Source: Theodoxus fluviatilis (taxonomy: Eukaryota; Mollusca; Gastropoda; Cycloneritida; Neritidae). From it: DNA of 12,500 bases. The notes beneath the pieces were generated by a model. The model had not been told where the DNA came from, did no database searches, and saw only the letters and a list, made by a program, of their open reading frames with translations. How positions within the stretch are numbered: the stretch's first letter is position 1; the number at the start of each line of letters is the position of its first letter. The DNA lies in contig JAWQFJ010012397.1 of NCBI GenBank assembly GCA_034096865.1, positions 1 through 12,500 of the forward strand. Reading direction: 5' to 3'. The position numbers and the translations under genes were made by a program. Below, in pieces: positions 1-9,176 of this stretch.

Positions 1-111
1 TTCATCATTATCAACCATAACCACTATTTCAGTATTTGTATTAACTTTTAAAACAGGCATTTCTTACATCACACGGGGGGGGGGGGGGGGGGGGAAAGAG
101 AGACCACTCAC
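1..111 (-). other. Intron, 5' part (TatD domain intron), with donor and C20 tract
   Basis: In the gene's direction this is the beginning of an intron that runs off the window. The donor GTGAGT at 111-106 matches the consensus. Eleven bases further on, the transcript carries 20 consecutive C. The rest, bases 1-74, is AT-rich with stops in the continuing frame, so no further exon is seen. Confidence 0.7.
75..94. repeat. Mononucleotide tract (G)20 on + strand
   Basis: Twenty uninterrupted G are present on the plus strand, so the minus-strand transcript carries 20 C. The tract sits 11 bases past the splice donor of the TatD exon. Runs this long are hypermutable and often mis-sized by sequencing, so the exact length should not be trusted. 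Confidence 0.9.
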
Positions 112-280
112 TGCTTGGAGAAGTCCAGTCCCATCTCGCCCACTGCCACCACGCGAGGGTGCCGCACAATCTCAGCCAGGTTCTGCTCCAGCACTGGGTC
201 AAAGCCTGAAGCCTGCTTGGGGTGGCAGCCAAAGGCCAGCCACACGTTGCTCTCCTGTGCCAGACGCAGCCACAGCCCCA
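112..280 (-). CDS. TATDN2-like protein, TatD domain exon (GEMGLDF motif), gene continues off left edge
   Basis: The acceptor TTTGTTTGCAG ends at 281 and the donor GTGAGT occupies 111-106, so the exon is 169 bp, entering in phase 1 and leaving in phase 2. Joined to the upstream exon it gives a split Val codon, then 55 codons (residues 2158-2212). The peptide contains AFGCHP and VGEMGLDF, the two most recognisable TatD-family signatures after the His-x-His. Glu 2205 is the expected bridging metal ligand. The remaining ligands (later His residues and the Asp near the domain end) should lie beyond base 1, with about 150 residues and the stop codon missing from the window. The similarity to the TATDN2 subgroup (GEMGLD rather than the bacterial GEIGLD) supports the family call. 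The exon lies 494 bp after its upstream partner. Confidence 0.88.
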
Positions 281-776
281 CTGCAAACAAAACAGTCACG
301 TAATGATGACAATGTCTCACTACAGTGACCACAGACTTCTGATGACCAGTGGCTATAATTGCATTTCCAGTCTAAAGTAAAGAAGAAACAGAGTATTTTG
401 GAGATCAATAAGCTGTCATGAATGTTACTGAATCTTGCTTTTTGTATACATGTGTGTGTACATGGTTGTGCGTGTGAAACCTCATGTGGATGTCACTACA
501 CTTCTTTGCCACAATAAATAGCACAGCAACATCCTTGCTGAATTTCGATGGCAGCAGAGAAAACATTGCCACAAATAACATTCATGCCAAATAAAGTCTT
601 ATGTGTATACGTAGTTTTCTGCCCTGAGAATTTACCAATAACAATAAAAGTGCATGCTCTGTTAAATTTAAAATGCTTTCTGGGGTGCTTTTTTAAAGGA
701 TTGAGTTTCCATCAAACTGTTCAATGCAGCATAATCTTAGAGCAAGCAGTAATACACAGGATGTATCCGTCTTTAC
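281..776 (-). other. Intron between TatD-domain exons
   Basis: This 496-base intron has donor GTAAAG at 776-771 and an acceptor ending CAG at 283-281. Phase 1 on both sides makes the joined reading frame continuous (Lys-Val-Gly-Leu). The inside is AT-rich with a short TG/CA-rich stretch near 445-475. I see no other gene, RNA or repeat in it. Open frames on the plus strand here are antisense or chance frames. Confidence 0.8.
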
Positions 777-1835
777 CTTTAGGGTTGAAGCTGGAGGGGT
801 TGCAGAAGATGGAAATGCATCCTTCAAAGTTGGAAGGCATGGAGTCCCTGTTGCGCTGGCAGAAATTCCAGAAGGATCCTTGAAAAGGCTCTCTGCTGAA
901 GATGAAGTCCAGGTGGCAGTGGGAGTCCACAAAGCTCACAGTGTATCTCTGGCATCGCCTCTGAAGGTCACTGCAAAAAGTCTTCCACCGCAAGGAAGTC
1001 TCTGGCTCCACCTCCCCCATCTCCACTGTTGAGTTGTTGCTGTGAGTCAGATCTGAGCTGTTGAGGGGTTCGTTGCTACTCTTCTGATCCAGGCTTTGCA
1101 TTGCCATGGACTGCTGCCTCCAGGAGCCGGGCATGTAGCATGGAGTCCTGGAGCTGTGGCCAGGGGAAGGCTGTGGCATCCTGCAGCCTGGCAGTCTCAT
1201 TGCAGCAGTCACTCCCGGCATCCTATGGCCCGCACCTCTGGAGTGAGGGGAGGATGCAAAGACTGATGGTCTGGGAGGAGTTGCATACACGCTACCCCAA
1301 GTCCCAGGGACGGGCAGAAACCAGGCAGGTGCAGGGGTCTTCAACACATCTCCCGTTTTGTTTCCTTCCCCATGTCCTCTTGGGCTATGCTGCTGCTGCT
1401 GCTGCTGCCAGGCTTTTGGGGTGTAGCAACAGTCTTCCTTGTCAGAGGGAGGGCTCCACTTGTCCTGCCTGGGCTCTCGGCGAGGAAGGTGGCTGGGCAG
1501 CCCCTCCCCCTCTGACATTTGTGACGGGGGCCGCTTCCTCCCAGGTCGGGGCCCCTGAGTGGTGTCCAGCGCTGCATGGGCAAGAGGGGCTGAGCAGCCG
1601 CAGGCATCCAATGAAGACCGTTTCACGCAGTAGCAAGGCTGGGCTAGCTGAGACTGAGTGCCACCTGAAGCACCTGGTGATGCTGTGTGGTCGTGCCTGA
1701 GAGTGCTGTCAGGGGCAGGGTGACTGGGGACTCTGTGATGCACATGAGTGCTGCTCCGTACATCTTCTAAAGAGCTGTTGTTGCTATGGACTGCACTTGT
1801 GTTCAATGCCCTTGCATCTTCTCTGTCGGACATGT
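777..1835 (-). CDS. TATDN2-like protein, exon with start of TatD nuclease domain
   Basis: The acceptor is a pyrimidine-rich stretch ending CATCAG before 1835. The donor GTAAAG starts at 776. The exon enters in phase 1 (G from the giant exon plus AC gives Asp) and leaves in phase 1, matching both neighbours. It encodes about residues 1804-2157. The first 300 residues are low-complexity (Ser, Pro, His, Gln), including six consecutive Gln. The TatD domain then begins with FVDSHCHLDF at about residue 2105. His 2109 and His 2111 form the His-x-His metal pair typical of the TatD branch of the amidohydrolase fold. Further on, EGCISIFCNP resembles the TATDN2 subgroup, in which a Cys-rich strand follows the first loop. 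TatD enzymes are metal-dependent nucleases, reported to have exonuclease and abasic-site endonuclease activity. Activity of this protein is inference. The ATG at 1833 is internal to the exon and should not be read as a separate gene start. Confidence 0.87.
1390..1407 (-). repeat. CAG trinucleotide run encoding Gln6
   Basis: Six CTG triplets on the plus strand read as six CAG codons in the gene, giving Trp-Gln6-His. It lies in the low-complexity part of the exon, before the TatD domain. The run is pure, so it may vary in length between alleles. Confidence 0.85.
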
Positions 1836-2585
1836 CTGATGAAGGAAATACATTGCAAGAAATGGAGGGGAAAATTTAAACACTTGTCCTAGTCAATATC
1901 TTGCAGACTGAAAAGAGGGCCTTCGAAGCATGAAAACCCTCACCCATGCCAGCTATTACACTTTTGGTAACATTATCTGCTTGAATCAAGCTACCAAGTA
2001 CAAATGCAGACATTGATTCAACATCCAATTATAGTTCTTAACCCAGAACCAAAACCCTGTACAGCATATAGAATGTCTCTGGGCCTCGGGCAAAAACCAA
2101 ACCATCAAATGATCAACCTTCCAGTTAATGTCTAGTGCTCTGACCACTTTGCTCCTGAGGTCTGTCACAAATATGGTCTTCACCGCGAGTTTATACAGAC
2201 TTTGTCAAATACATGGTACTTGTAACATTTCCTCTAGACCAAAAAAAAGAAAAAAGAAAAAAAGTTGGGGTTAAGGTAGCATGCCCCCAAAAATTGAGCC
2301 TGAACTGAATTAAAAAAATATATTTTAAAGTAGAAGAGGCCAAATTGAACATAAACCATACAATCTGTCACTGAAAATGCTTTAGAAAGCTTAAAAAGTG
2401 GATTCCCCGAGTTCTTATAGTATAGGGAAGCTGGGATGACATGCATTTCGTTTATTGTCAATTTATTTCATTTTTTGCATAATTGAAAAAGAGTTTAGGG
2501 TTGGCAGTAAAAAATATCAGCTAGTTGGGTTACCGTAACCACAACATCCCACCCCCTATTATACAAAGATATACAATATCCTCAC
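1836..2585 (-). other. Intron between giant exon and TatD-start exon
   Basis: This 750-base intron has donor GTGAGG at 2585-2580 and acceptor ending CATCAG at 1838-1836. It is phase 1 at both borders, creating an Asp codon across the junction. The 5' part in gene direction holds a copy of the local repeat family (2298-2545). The part near 2241-2263 on the plus strand is an A-rich run. Bases 1850-2230 contain no coding exon or RNA that I can recognise. Confidence 0.75.
2298..2545 (+). repeat. Local dispersed repeat family, copy 1
   Basis: This stretch aligns by eye with 10212-10447 in the same orientation. Shared blocks in order are GCCTGAACT, TGAACATAAACCA, CACTGAAAA-GCTTTA, an AGTG-AT-CC block, TATAGGG/CATAGGG followed by AGGGAAG, GACA/CAGCATGCA, TTTATTGTCAA/TTTACTGTCAA, and a terminal GGTTACCGTAACC. 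Stops interrupt the frames differently in the two copies, so it looks non-coding. It is probably a small transposable element or its remnant, lying in an intron of the TATDN2-like gene. I see no clear terminal repeats or target duplications. Confidence 0.7.
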
Positions 2586-5500
2586 CTGTCTGACATCTTC
2601 CAGTGGGATACCTCTCTCCAAAGCCAGTCAGCCAGTCAGGATATGTCTGTTGCTGCCTTGAAAGCTTGGGCATGGGCAATGGGTTGCATGGTGGAGGTGT
2701 CCCTGGATGAAACTGTTCAGCCTCGGGGTTCCTAGAGAGAGTTGGGCTGTGACGTGACCACTCTGTGTGCTGACTTGCCGTGTGTGACCACTCTGTCCGA
2801 GGATTCATGCCTGGTATGGGGCCATGCCGCCACCATTCAGACTGTGGGGTGTCCCACGGAACACACTTCTTTCTGATGAGCATGTCCAGCCCGGACTCAT
2901 TGGGGACAACCTGGAAGTTGACAACATTGATGGACGAGGACTGGCTCCTCTGCGGCTGGAGGCAAGCCTTCACTTGCCACAGCAGGTTATTCACCTCCGC
3001 CTCGGCCTGGCAGCCCTCTAGAGTGAAGCTCCAGGTGGAAGGATGTTGCACTGGAGAAACTTTGTGGGGGTAGAGGTGGTGGACCTGATGAGCTCGTTGA
3101 GGTCCAGAAGGGCCAGGTGAAGGCCTGCAGGTCCTGGGCAGCTCGGAACTTGCACCATCCTGCCAGGGGCTGAAGGGCTGGCTGGAGCCAGGGTTCCTAT
3201 CCCAGTGACGGGGACGTAGAGTCTGGTGCAGGAACAGAGGTCTGGGGAAGCTGCTGCATGTCTGCCTCCAGTCAAGATCCAGATCTTCCTGGGAACCTGT
3301 GTCTAGACTCCTTTCACCCTCTGTGTCTACGCTGTATCCTGAAGTAGATGCACAGTCCACAAAGGATTCGTAAGCCAACCCAGCTGGTCGAAGGTTCAGG
3401 GTCTCCTGGGTGGTACTGTCCCTCATCTCTGCTCTCTTGCTCTGCCTCCAGCTATCACATTCCCCATCAACTGAAGTTGTGCTGTGTAGAGTCTGAGTTC
3501 TGACACTTTTTGGTTGCTTTAGATTTGAGTTCCGATTGGTGGATGTGGCAGAACTTGAAGACTTTCTATATAGACAGAAGTCTCCAGAATGTTTGAAGGG
3601 ATGATTCCTGGCACTTTTCAAAGGGGACTGAGACTGGGCATCTCCACTGTCTGAAAAGATACCGAGTGGAGGATCGACGTAGTCATCCCCTGAGCTGATC
3701 TCATTTTCTGCATAGTTTTGAGGCGTTTCAGGGTGACGAGTCTGAACAGCTTTTCCACAGTGCTGCCTGCAATTGGGCTGTTCAAAATTGAAGCCTCCAG
3801 ATATCGTTTCATGACTGACAGATGTTTCTTCATGGTTTGTCGAGCATTTTGGCAGAGATGGCGGATGCAGCTTGAAGGTGTGAGAAGCACCATTTGCATC
3901 CTGTAGATCAGTAGTTCTTGGTGGAGAACTTGACATCCAAGAGGCAATACAATGGGGCTGGCAGCCATCGTCATTGTCAGTGATGCCTTCCCTTCCAGTT
4001 CTAAAATTCTCCAGATGAGTTTCAGCATGAACTCCAACAGTTGGAGCACATTTCTTGATCCCAGATGGAGACTGCCACAATAGGTCCTCATCATGCTGTG
4101 AGAGTTTTCTGGTGCAAGTCTGGTGGAAATGAGATGTGCCACCATGATTCTGGGAGGCAATACTTTTGGGTGAAGCATTCCTAGATGACCTAGGAAGGCC
4201 TTGGTTCTGTGACAACTTATTTCCAGGGACACCTGAGCCAGCTCCCTGCAAAAACCTCATTTCTTTCTCATGAGCCTCTCTGAAGGAAACTGCTTGTAAA
4301 GACTGACTGGAAGAGCTTGAGGTCACCCGTTTATCCTGTTGTACAACTTGCTGTCTTCTCCCTCTTCCTCTGGACAGTGAGGCCAACACTTCCTCTGGAA
4401 ATGAAGGTGGATCACCACACACCTCCATATTGGTGCACACATTGGCAAAACTTTCCTTTTCTAATGGTTCAGCAGGAAAACTTTCCCTTTCACAGTAAGA
4501 TGTACTGTTCCTCACTTCTAGACTAGGGGCCTGAGGCTCCACCTCAGTCGGTCCATCAGACCCTAACATTGAGCAGGAGAAGGATGGAGTTTGGGTTGAG
4601 TTGGCAAAAGCAGAGGCATGCTGGGTTTCAGCATCTGTGCAGATTTCATAAGTCTCAAAAGTTCCAGTGGTAATTGATGCTGGCACCACCATTTTGGGCC
4701 ACACAGGTTTTCTGTCAGTGCAGCTGGCTTGATTTGGGACAGGGTCTCTGTTTTGCCTCCTGGCCGCCATGACTGCTCCATGTCCATCGTGCTGATGGAC
4801 TGCCAAGGCTGGGGTCTCTAAGTCACTTCTCGTGTGGGTATCAGAGAACTGATGTGAAGTAGCTTGACCTCTGCTATGCTGATCATGGCTCTGGTCCCAT
4901 TTGACACCTGATGAAGAGTCTATGGCTTGCAAAGGCTGTGATGACTTTCCAATCACTTTCATGGCTTTTACTTTGCAACTGGGGTTATCTTCTCCTCTTT
5001 CAGCAGTTCTGCCAGAATAAGTTTGATCCTGAACTCTACTGATGGGTCCACCATCAGCCTGGATGGTCGCTGGTGGCTTTGACTGCTTTTCATCATTTAG
5101 GCATCCATGTTCCCCTGCAGCCTGGAAACTGCTTGCTTCAGTCACCAACCTGCCAGAGCGCTGGGCCATCCCTCCACCTAGTTGGCAAGCCAACCCTGGT
5201 TGCAGAGGTTCCTCCCAAGAGTCATCTGTAGAAAGGAAGCAAGTTGACTGAGTTGAGGCAGAAGGTGAAGGAAACTGACTGTCATCCTCTTGGACTCTAC
5301 ACCTGCCTGGATAGGGGACATCTACTGTGTGTGGTATTCCTCTGCCACACGAGGAACCAGTTTTTTTGCTTTCAATGAGTGTATCACTCTTGCTCTGGGC
5401 AGGAAACCCTTCAAAAGACCCACTTGTACCAGAATACTGATCATAAACTGCACTGCGGGACACAGACTTGCTGCATGAGACTAAGCCAGGTTTGAACAGT

Positions 5501-8017
5501 GATTTACTGGCATGACTGGCACCCTCACCGTCAAGATTGTTTTCCCTGCACCTGGGCACATTGTCAGCACTGGCCTCTTCTATGCAACACAACCCAGCAT
5601 CTTCATTCATACATCCATCTCTCATAGCATTGGGTGCCATGCTGGATGAAGCCTTGCAAACCTGGCTCTGGCTGATCTCATCATTCCATATCATAGCTTC
5701 ATGGTCATGAGGATCTTCAGGCATATGGCCATTTTTTACTTGTCTCTCTTCAGTCATCGAGTTGGAACTGATCCCTTTGGGTGCTAACTCCATGGAGGGA
5801 CTATCTGTGGCGTCTCTGTGAAGGGCAGCACCATGGTCAACACTCCTGGGAGGACTAGCCACTTGATATCGAAGCATGGTGAATCCTGGGGGCAGCTCGT
5901 GCATTCTGTAGTCCTGGGAGGTCAGCATCACATCCTCCCGAGTCAAAACTTTGATGTTGGACACTTCAGAGGATGTAGAGCTCCAGTTCCTCTCACACAT
6001 GATGGATTCCTTGTCTGGATTGGAAACTTTCTCAGCCGTCTTCCTGGACTGCTGTACTGTTGCATTCTCACAACCAAACTTTTCAATCTGGTTGCACTTC
6101 TGATTTTCATACTTATTCTGGGACTCTGCATTATTCATTTTCATTTCACTGTTTACTTGCATGCTATCATGTTCTTGCAGACTTATGCTCCCACTTTTAG
6201 AAGATTGTGTGTCTGTACAATGCAACGACACAGCATCTTGCCCATGTCCCTTTTCCGAGGCTGCACTTGGGGAACCTATTTGCAGTTTCCTTGAGAAATT
6301 GACATCAGTTCCATTACTACTGCCAGCATTCACTCTGCCCAACTTCTCTTTATTCATAGATGAATTTGCTGAGCCACTGTCCAGGCCAAACCAAGACCTC
6401 TGCTGAGGCAACTGTTGTCGATTTCCCTGCCTATGGCCTTGGCCACTGTCTTGCCTTTCATGACTCCAGCGAGCAAAACGAGGAGGGCAGTTGGGTCTCT
6501 GGCCCAACTCAGCAGAAGGCTTTCTGGGTCCTAACTGTGAGACAGGTTGAGACTTGGACAGCCCCTGCCTCTGCCCAGCTTGACAGTTCCCCGAGTCGGT
6601 TGTTGATGCTACAGCTACTACCTTGTTATCAACATTTCTGAGAGAGGGTACAACACCGTCCATCCTTTGTTGACTTGATCTCTCTTTCTCCACATCACTT
6701 CTTTCCAAAGATGTGGTTGACAAGGATGAACACTGGCTGATGTTTTTGCCTCCAAATCTGTATTTCCTGCTTTTTTGCTTGTGGTTTTTTTTGGTCTTAC
6801 CCTCACTTGCACGTCTTTCTTCAGAAGTATTGCTTGAGCAAGCCTGAAACTTCTGTTCCCCTGACCAACCTGTTTGTTTGCCTTCCCTCCTGTCAGTCAT
6901 TTTCCCTCTTTCATGTCCTGGGTTTCTTTGAGAAGAATTATTGCTTGCTGTGTTGATGCCCGTCAATTCAGAGAATTTATCTGCAGTGTTCGCATGTGCC
7001 TTTCCATTTCTTTCACAATTTTTCAAGGAAGGCAGTCTTCCACTTCCAGATTTAGCTGAGGCACTGTTTGCACCTGGTAGCCAACCATTTCCTCTTACGC
7101 TTGAAGCAGCTTGTTGCTGCTGACAGCATCTTGAACCCTGTGCACCACAAGATATCTCCAAACTTTGATAACTCAAGGAAGGTGAACTCTGACAGGGATT
7201 GACTTTTGCATTATTCCCATGAGAAGAGTCACCACCAGAAGGCTGCACCACTGAGGAGCACCCTCTATCACTGCTTGACTTTCCTACGGGGCGCCAGGGG
7301 ACACTCAAACCAGGTTTCTGGGGCTGACTGCCTTCATAACTGCCTCTTCCAAGTCCAACAGAGTTGGCAGAACCTTGTTCTGCATTCTGCTGCTCTCGTC
7401 CAAAGTGTCTACTCCTCCCTCTAGGGCCTCTGGTAAGACGTGGTCGCCCATATCTAGTCTCAGTCACTAATGTGTACTCTTGACTTAGGCTACTCCTTGC
7501 ATGATCCATCTCCTGCCTTAGATCACCTTCGCCGCTTCCACTGTTTTGTCCCCCGGGTGGATTAGAAATGCCAACAGTGTCCCAGCTTTCGGCAGCACTA
7601 TCACTCAATTTCTCTCCCAAGCTCTCCTTTGCAACCCCTTTGCTCTGCAACTGCCTGGCTATACCCGTTTTTTTAATTGATGTTTTCTTCCCAGTGCTAC
7701 ACTGGTTTTCAGGAGAGGGACCAGAAAGATGTTCTTGGGCAAATCTGTCATTAGGTTTCCCATCCGGATCACTCTGGCCCTGCTGGGAAGAACAATCACC
7801 ATTACTTTTTAAATGGCTCATCTTTGAGTCCTTATTTTCTGAAACGCTATGTTCAGATTCTTTATCCTGTGTGGTGTCAGGCGACAGTCTCCTCTCCTCG
7901 GGGCTCCTTGTCTCAATGCCTTGGATGGACTGCTGAAATATTCGTGCACTTCCCAAACTTTTGTGCTTCCTAATGCGGCCTGAGGGCTGCTGCATTGTCC
8001 TCAGTAAAGTTTCATTG
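2586..8017 (-). CDS. TATDN2-like protein, giant exon encoding the N-terminal disordered region
   Basis: This exon of 5,432 bp is open throughout in one frame. Its 5' edge is a strong acceptor: a long pyrimidine tract ending in CCACAG just before 8017. Its 3' edge is a donor GTGAGG beginning at 2585, leaving phase 1. The first in-frame ATG inside the exon is at 7995-7993. An ATG at 8055 is in frame but lies upstream of the pyrimidine tract, so it is probably intronic. From 7995 the exon encodes 1,803 codons plus one base. The protein is rich in Ser, Gln, Asn, Gly and Arg, with no recognised catalytic domain. Visible features are an Arg/Lys-rich start (residues 7-12), an RG-rich patch (about 180-203), a Lys/Arg-rich possible nuclear signal (about 395-411), and less degenerate-looking islands near 16-27, 684-719 and 1655-1722. 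Identity comes from the downstream exons, which carry the TatD domain. Human TATDN2, as I recall it, is about 760 residues with a shorter disordered N-terminus, so this extension is unusually long. Nuclear localisation is inference. Confidence 0.85.
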
Positions 8018-8570
8018 CTGTGGAAAAAAAGAAGAAAGGCCACTGACACTGACATGGTTTACTCATAAACCTGCATGGGAAATGCCAAGTTCACTGCACC
8101 AGCTTTCTCTGAGCATGCTTAAAATTATCTATGTAATTTAATGACAAGTACCTACAACTACAGACTGACCTGCAACTGCACATATGAAAGCAGAAATATA
8201 CAGTACAACAAGACTATTCCAGTTATAACTGTTCAATACAGGGCAGACATTCCTTGATTTGCCCAGTTTACAAGACAAAGCAGATAAACACTGTGCAGTT
8301 ATGTAAGGTTATCAAACTATCACTGGCCCTTGAAGTAGTAGTTATTCTAAATGCACCCATTTCCAGTCTTCTGCGCATTTAGCTATTTTCATATTGAATC
8401 CAATCCAAAAGGTACTTATGTACCTTTCTCTTTCTCTTTGAATGACCAATGAAATGAGGAAATGGATGCCTTGAGGTCATGTGGCCAGTGTATTCTAACA
8501 GCAAGTCTTTGCTAACAGCTGACTTGGCAAGTGTGGAACTTACACCGGACCCAAGAGCATTCTAGCTTTC
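8018..8570 (-). other. Probable intron 1 (or upstream region), no gene seen
   Basis: The bases next to the giant exon form its acceptor pyrimidine tract (8018-8037). Beyond that the sequence is AT-rich and shows no long open frame on either strand. A possible tiny coding exon at 8544-8560 is listed separately. Confidence 0.55.
8544..8560 (-). other. Candidate mini first coding exon (MLLGP), speculative
   Basis: On the minus strand an ATG at 8560 with A at -3 is followed by five codons and two bases, then GTAAGT beginning at 8543. The two leftover bases (GT) match the phase 2 entry of the giant exon, and joining would give Met-Leu-Leu-Gly-Pro-Val-Asn-Glu. The last exon base is T, which is weak for a donor, and a stretch this short could match by chance. 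The alternative is a start inside the giant exon at 7995. Confidence 0.15.
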
Positions 8571-8583
8571 TCTTCTTGCTAAT
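8571..8583. repeat. Target-site duplication, left, of SINE-like copy A
   Basis: TCTTCTTGCTAAT lies directly before the element and recurs after it (8748-8760) with one mismatch in 13. Confidence 0.75.
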
Positions 8584-8747
8584 TCCCCCTGTGGGTTCGG
8601 AGTAAGAATTGACCCACCATGTCTCCCTACACGATGCGTAAGAGGCCAATAACTAGGGACACTGACTTGATTTGCATTTAAACTGTTCTAGTGATTTTTG
8701 TGCTAAATGGCCTTATATAGCCTACAAAGGCCATAAAACACCATCCA
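8584..8747 (+). mobile_element. SINE-like retroelement, copy A (plus orientation)
   Basis: This 164-base element starts TCCCCCTGTGGGTTCGG and ends in a short CCATCCA repeat tail. It is flanked by 13-bp direct repeats with one mismatch. A second copy lies inverted at 9819-9970. By eye the first 60 bases of the two copies differ at six positions, several at CpG sites. Both copies begin at the same base, which argues for a true 5' end rather than independent truncation. The 5' end can fold as a stem of GTGGGT with ACCCAC. I see no A box and only a poor B-box-like GGTTCG, so a tRNA head is not evident. The core GCGTAAGAGG resembles, from memory, a core common in invertebrate SINEs (possibly the MetaSINE group). 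That link is untested. Confidence 0.78.
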
Positions 8748-8760
8748 TCTTCGTGCTAAT
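8748..8760. repeat. Target-site duplication, right, of SINE-like copy A
   Basis: TCTTCGTGCTAAT directly follows the element tail and matches 8571-8583 at 12 of 13 positions. This is the mark of target-primed reverse transcription. Confidence 0.75.
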
Positions 8761-8804
8761 GAACCTGACAGGCTGACAAATTTCTATTAGGTTCCACTCT
8801 ACTT

Positions 8805-8859
8805 CACACACACACACACACACACACAATCACACACACAAACGCACACACACACACAC
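8805..8859. repeat. (CA)n microsatellite, interrupted
   Basis: Roughly 55 bases of CA dinucleotides with a few interruptions (AAT, AAA, CG). It lies about 45 bases past the SINE-like copy A. Confidence 0.92.
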
Positions 8860-8914
8860 CATAAAGGGAAAAGTTGTGGTTGATTTCAGATTTGACAGGG
8901 CCAAAAAAAGTGAA

Positions 8915-9176
8915 GGGGTCAGTTGGTAGGCCTGGCATTTTAAGGAGACTGGACTGAGACTGCCCACACATGTGTAAGTGTGTTTATTTTAAAAAAAGCC
9001 ATGTATACAGCAGATGCATCTGAACATACATTTTTTTCATGGAAAGTGCTAAAAAAAGAAAAACCACAAAAAAACTTAAATAGTGCTCATACTCATAGGG
9101 AAGATGGAACAGCACACACTTTATTGGTTATCTTTGCTTCCTGCCCCCCTCCCCCCAAGTTTAGGGTTGGCAGGGG
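8915..9176 (+). repeat. Local dispersed repeat family, copy 3 (diverged)
   Basis: The most diverged of three copies in the same orientation. Shared blocks include GTCA-TTGGTAGGCCTG near 8920, TGAACATA at 9020, GGAAAGTGCT, CTTAAATAGTG, CATAGGGAAGATG, ACAGCA, TTTATTGGTTATC, and AGTTTAGGGTTGGCAG near 9158-9173. The terminal palindrome found in the other two copies is not seen. Extra sequence near 8940-9018 is absent from copy 2. It is probably non-coding. Confidence 0.5.

Noticed and set aside
721..776. Continuation of the 1835-777 reading frame to a stop near 721
   Set aside because: The extension beyond the GTAAAG donor does not resemble TatD, and splicing to 280-112 restores the family sequence in phase.
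1101..1700. 199-codon plus-strand open frame
   Set aside because: It lies entirely antisense to the TATDN2-like exon. Its Ala run is the complement of the CAG repeat, and it shows no domain.
5818..6294. 158-codon plus-strand open frame with a membrane-like segment
   Set aside because: Antisense to the giant exon, whose frame stays open for 5.4 kb. No independent support.
8018..8055. ATG at 8055 as the start of the long protein, giving a hydrophobic signal-like N-terminus
   Set aside because: The hydrophobic residues are coded by a textbook acceptor pyrimidine tract followed by CAG, so they are most likely intronic.
8805..8859. CRISPR-like or regulatory array
   Set aside because: A simple CA dinucleotide repeat without spacers.
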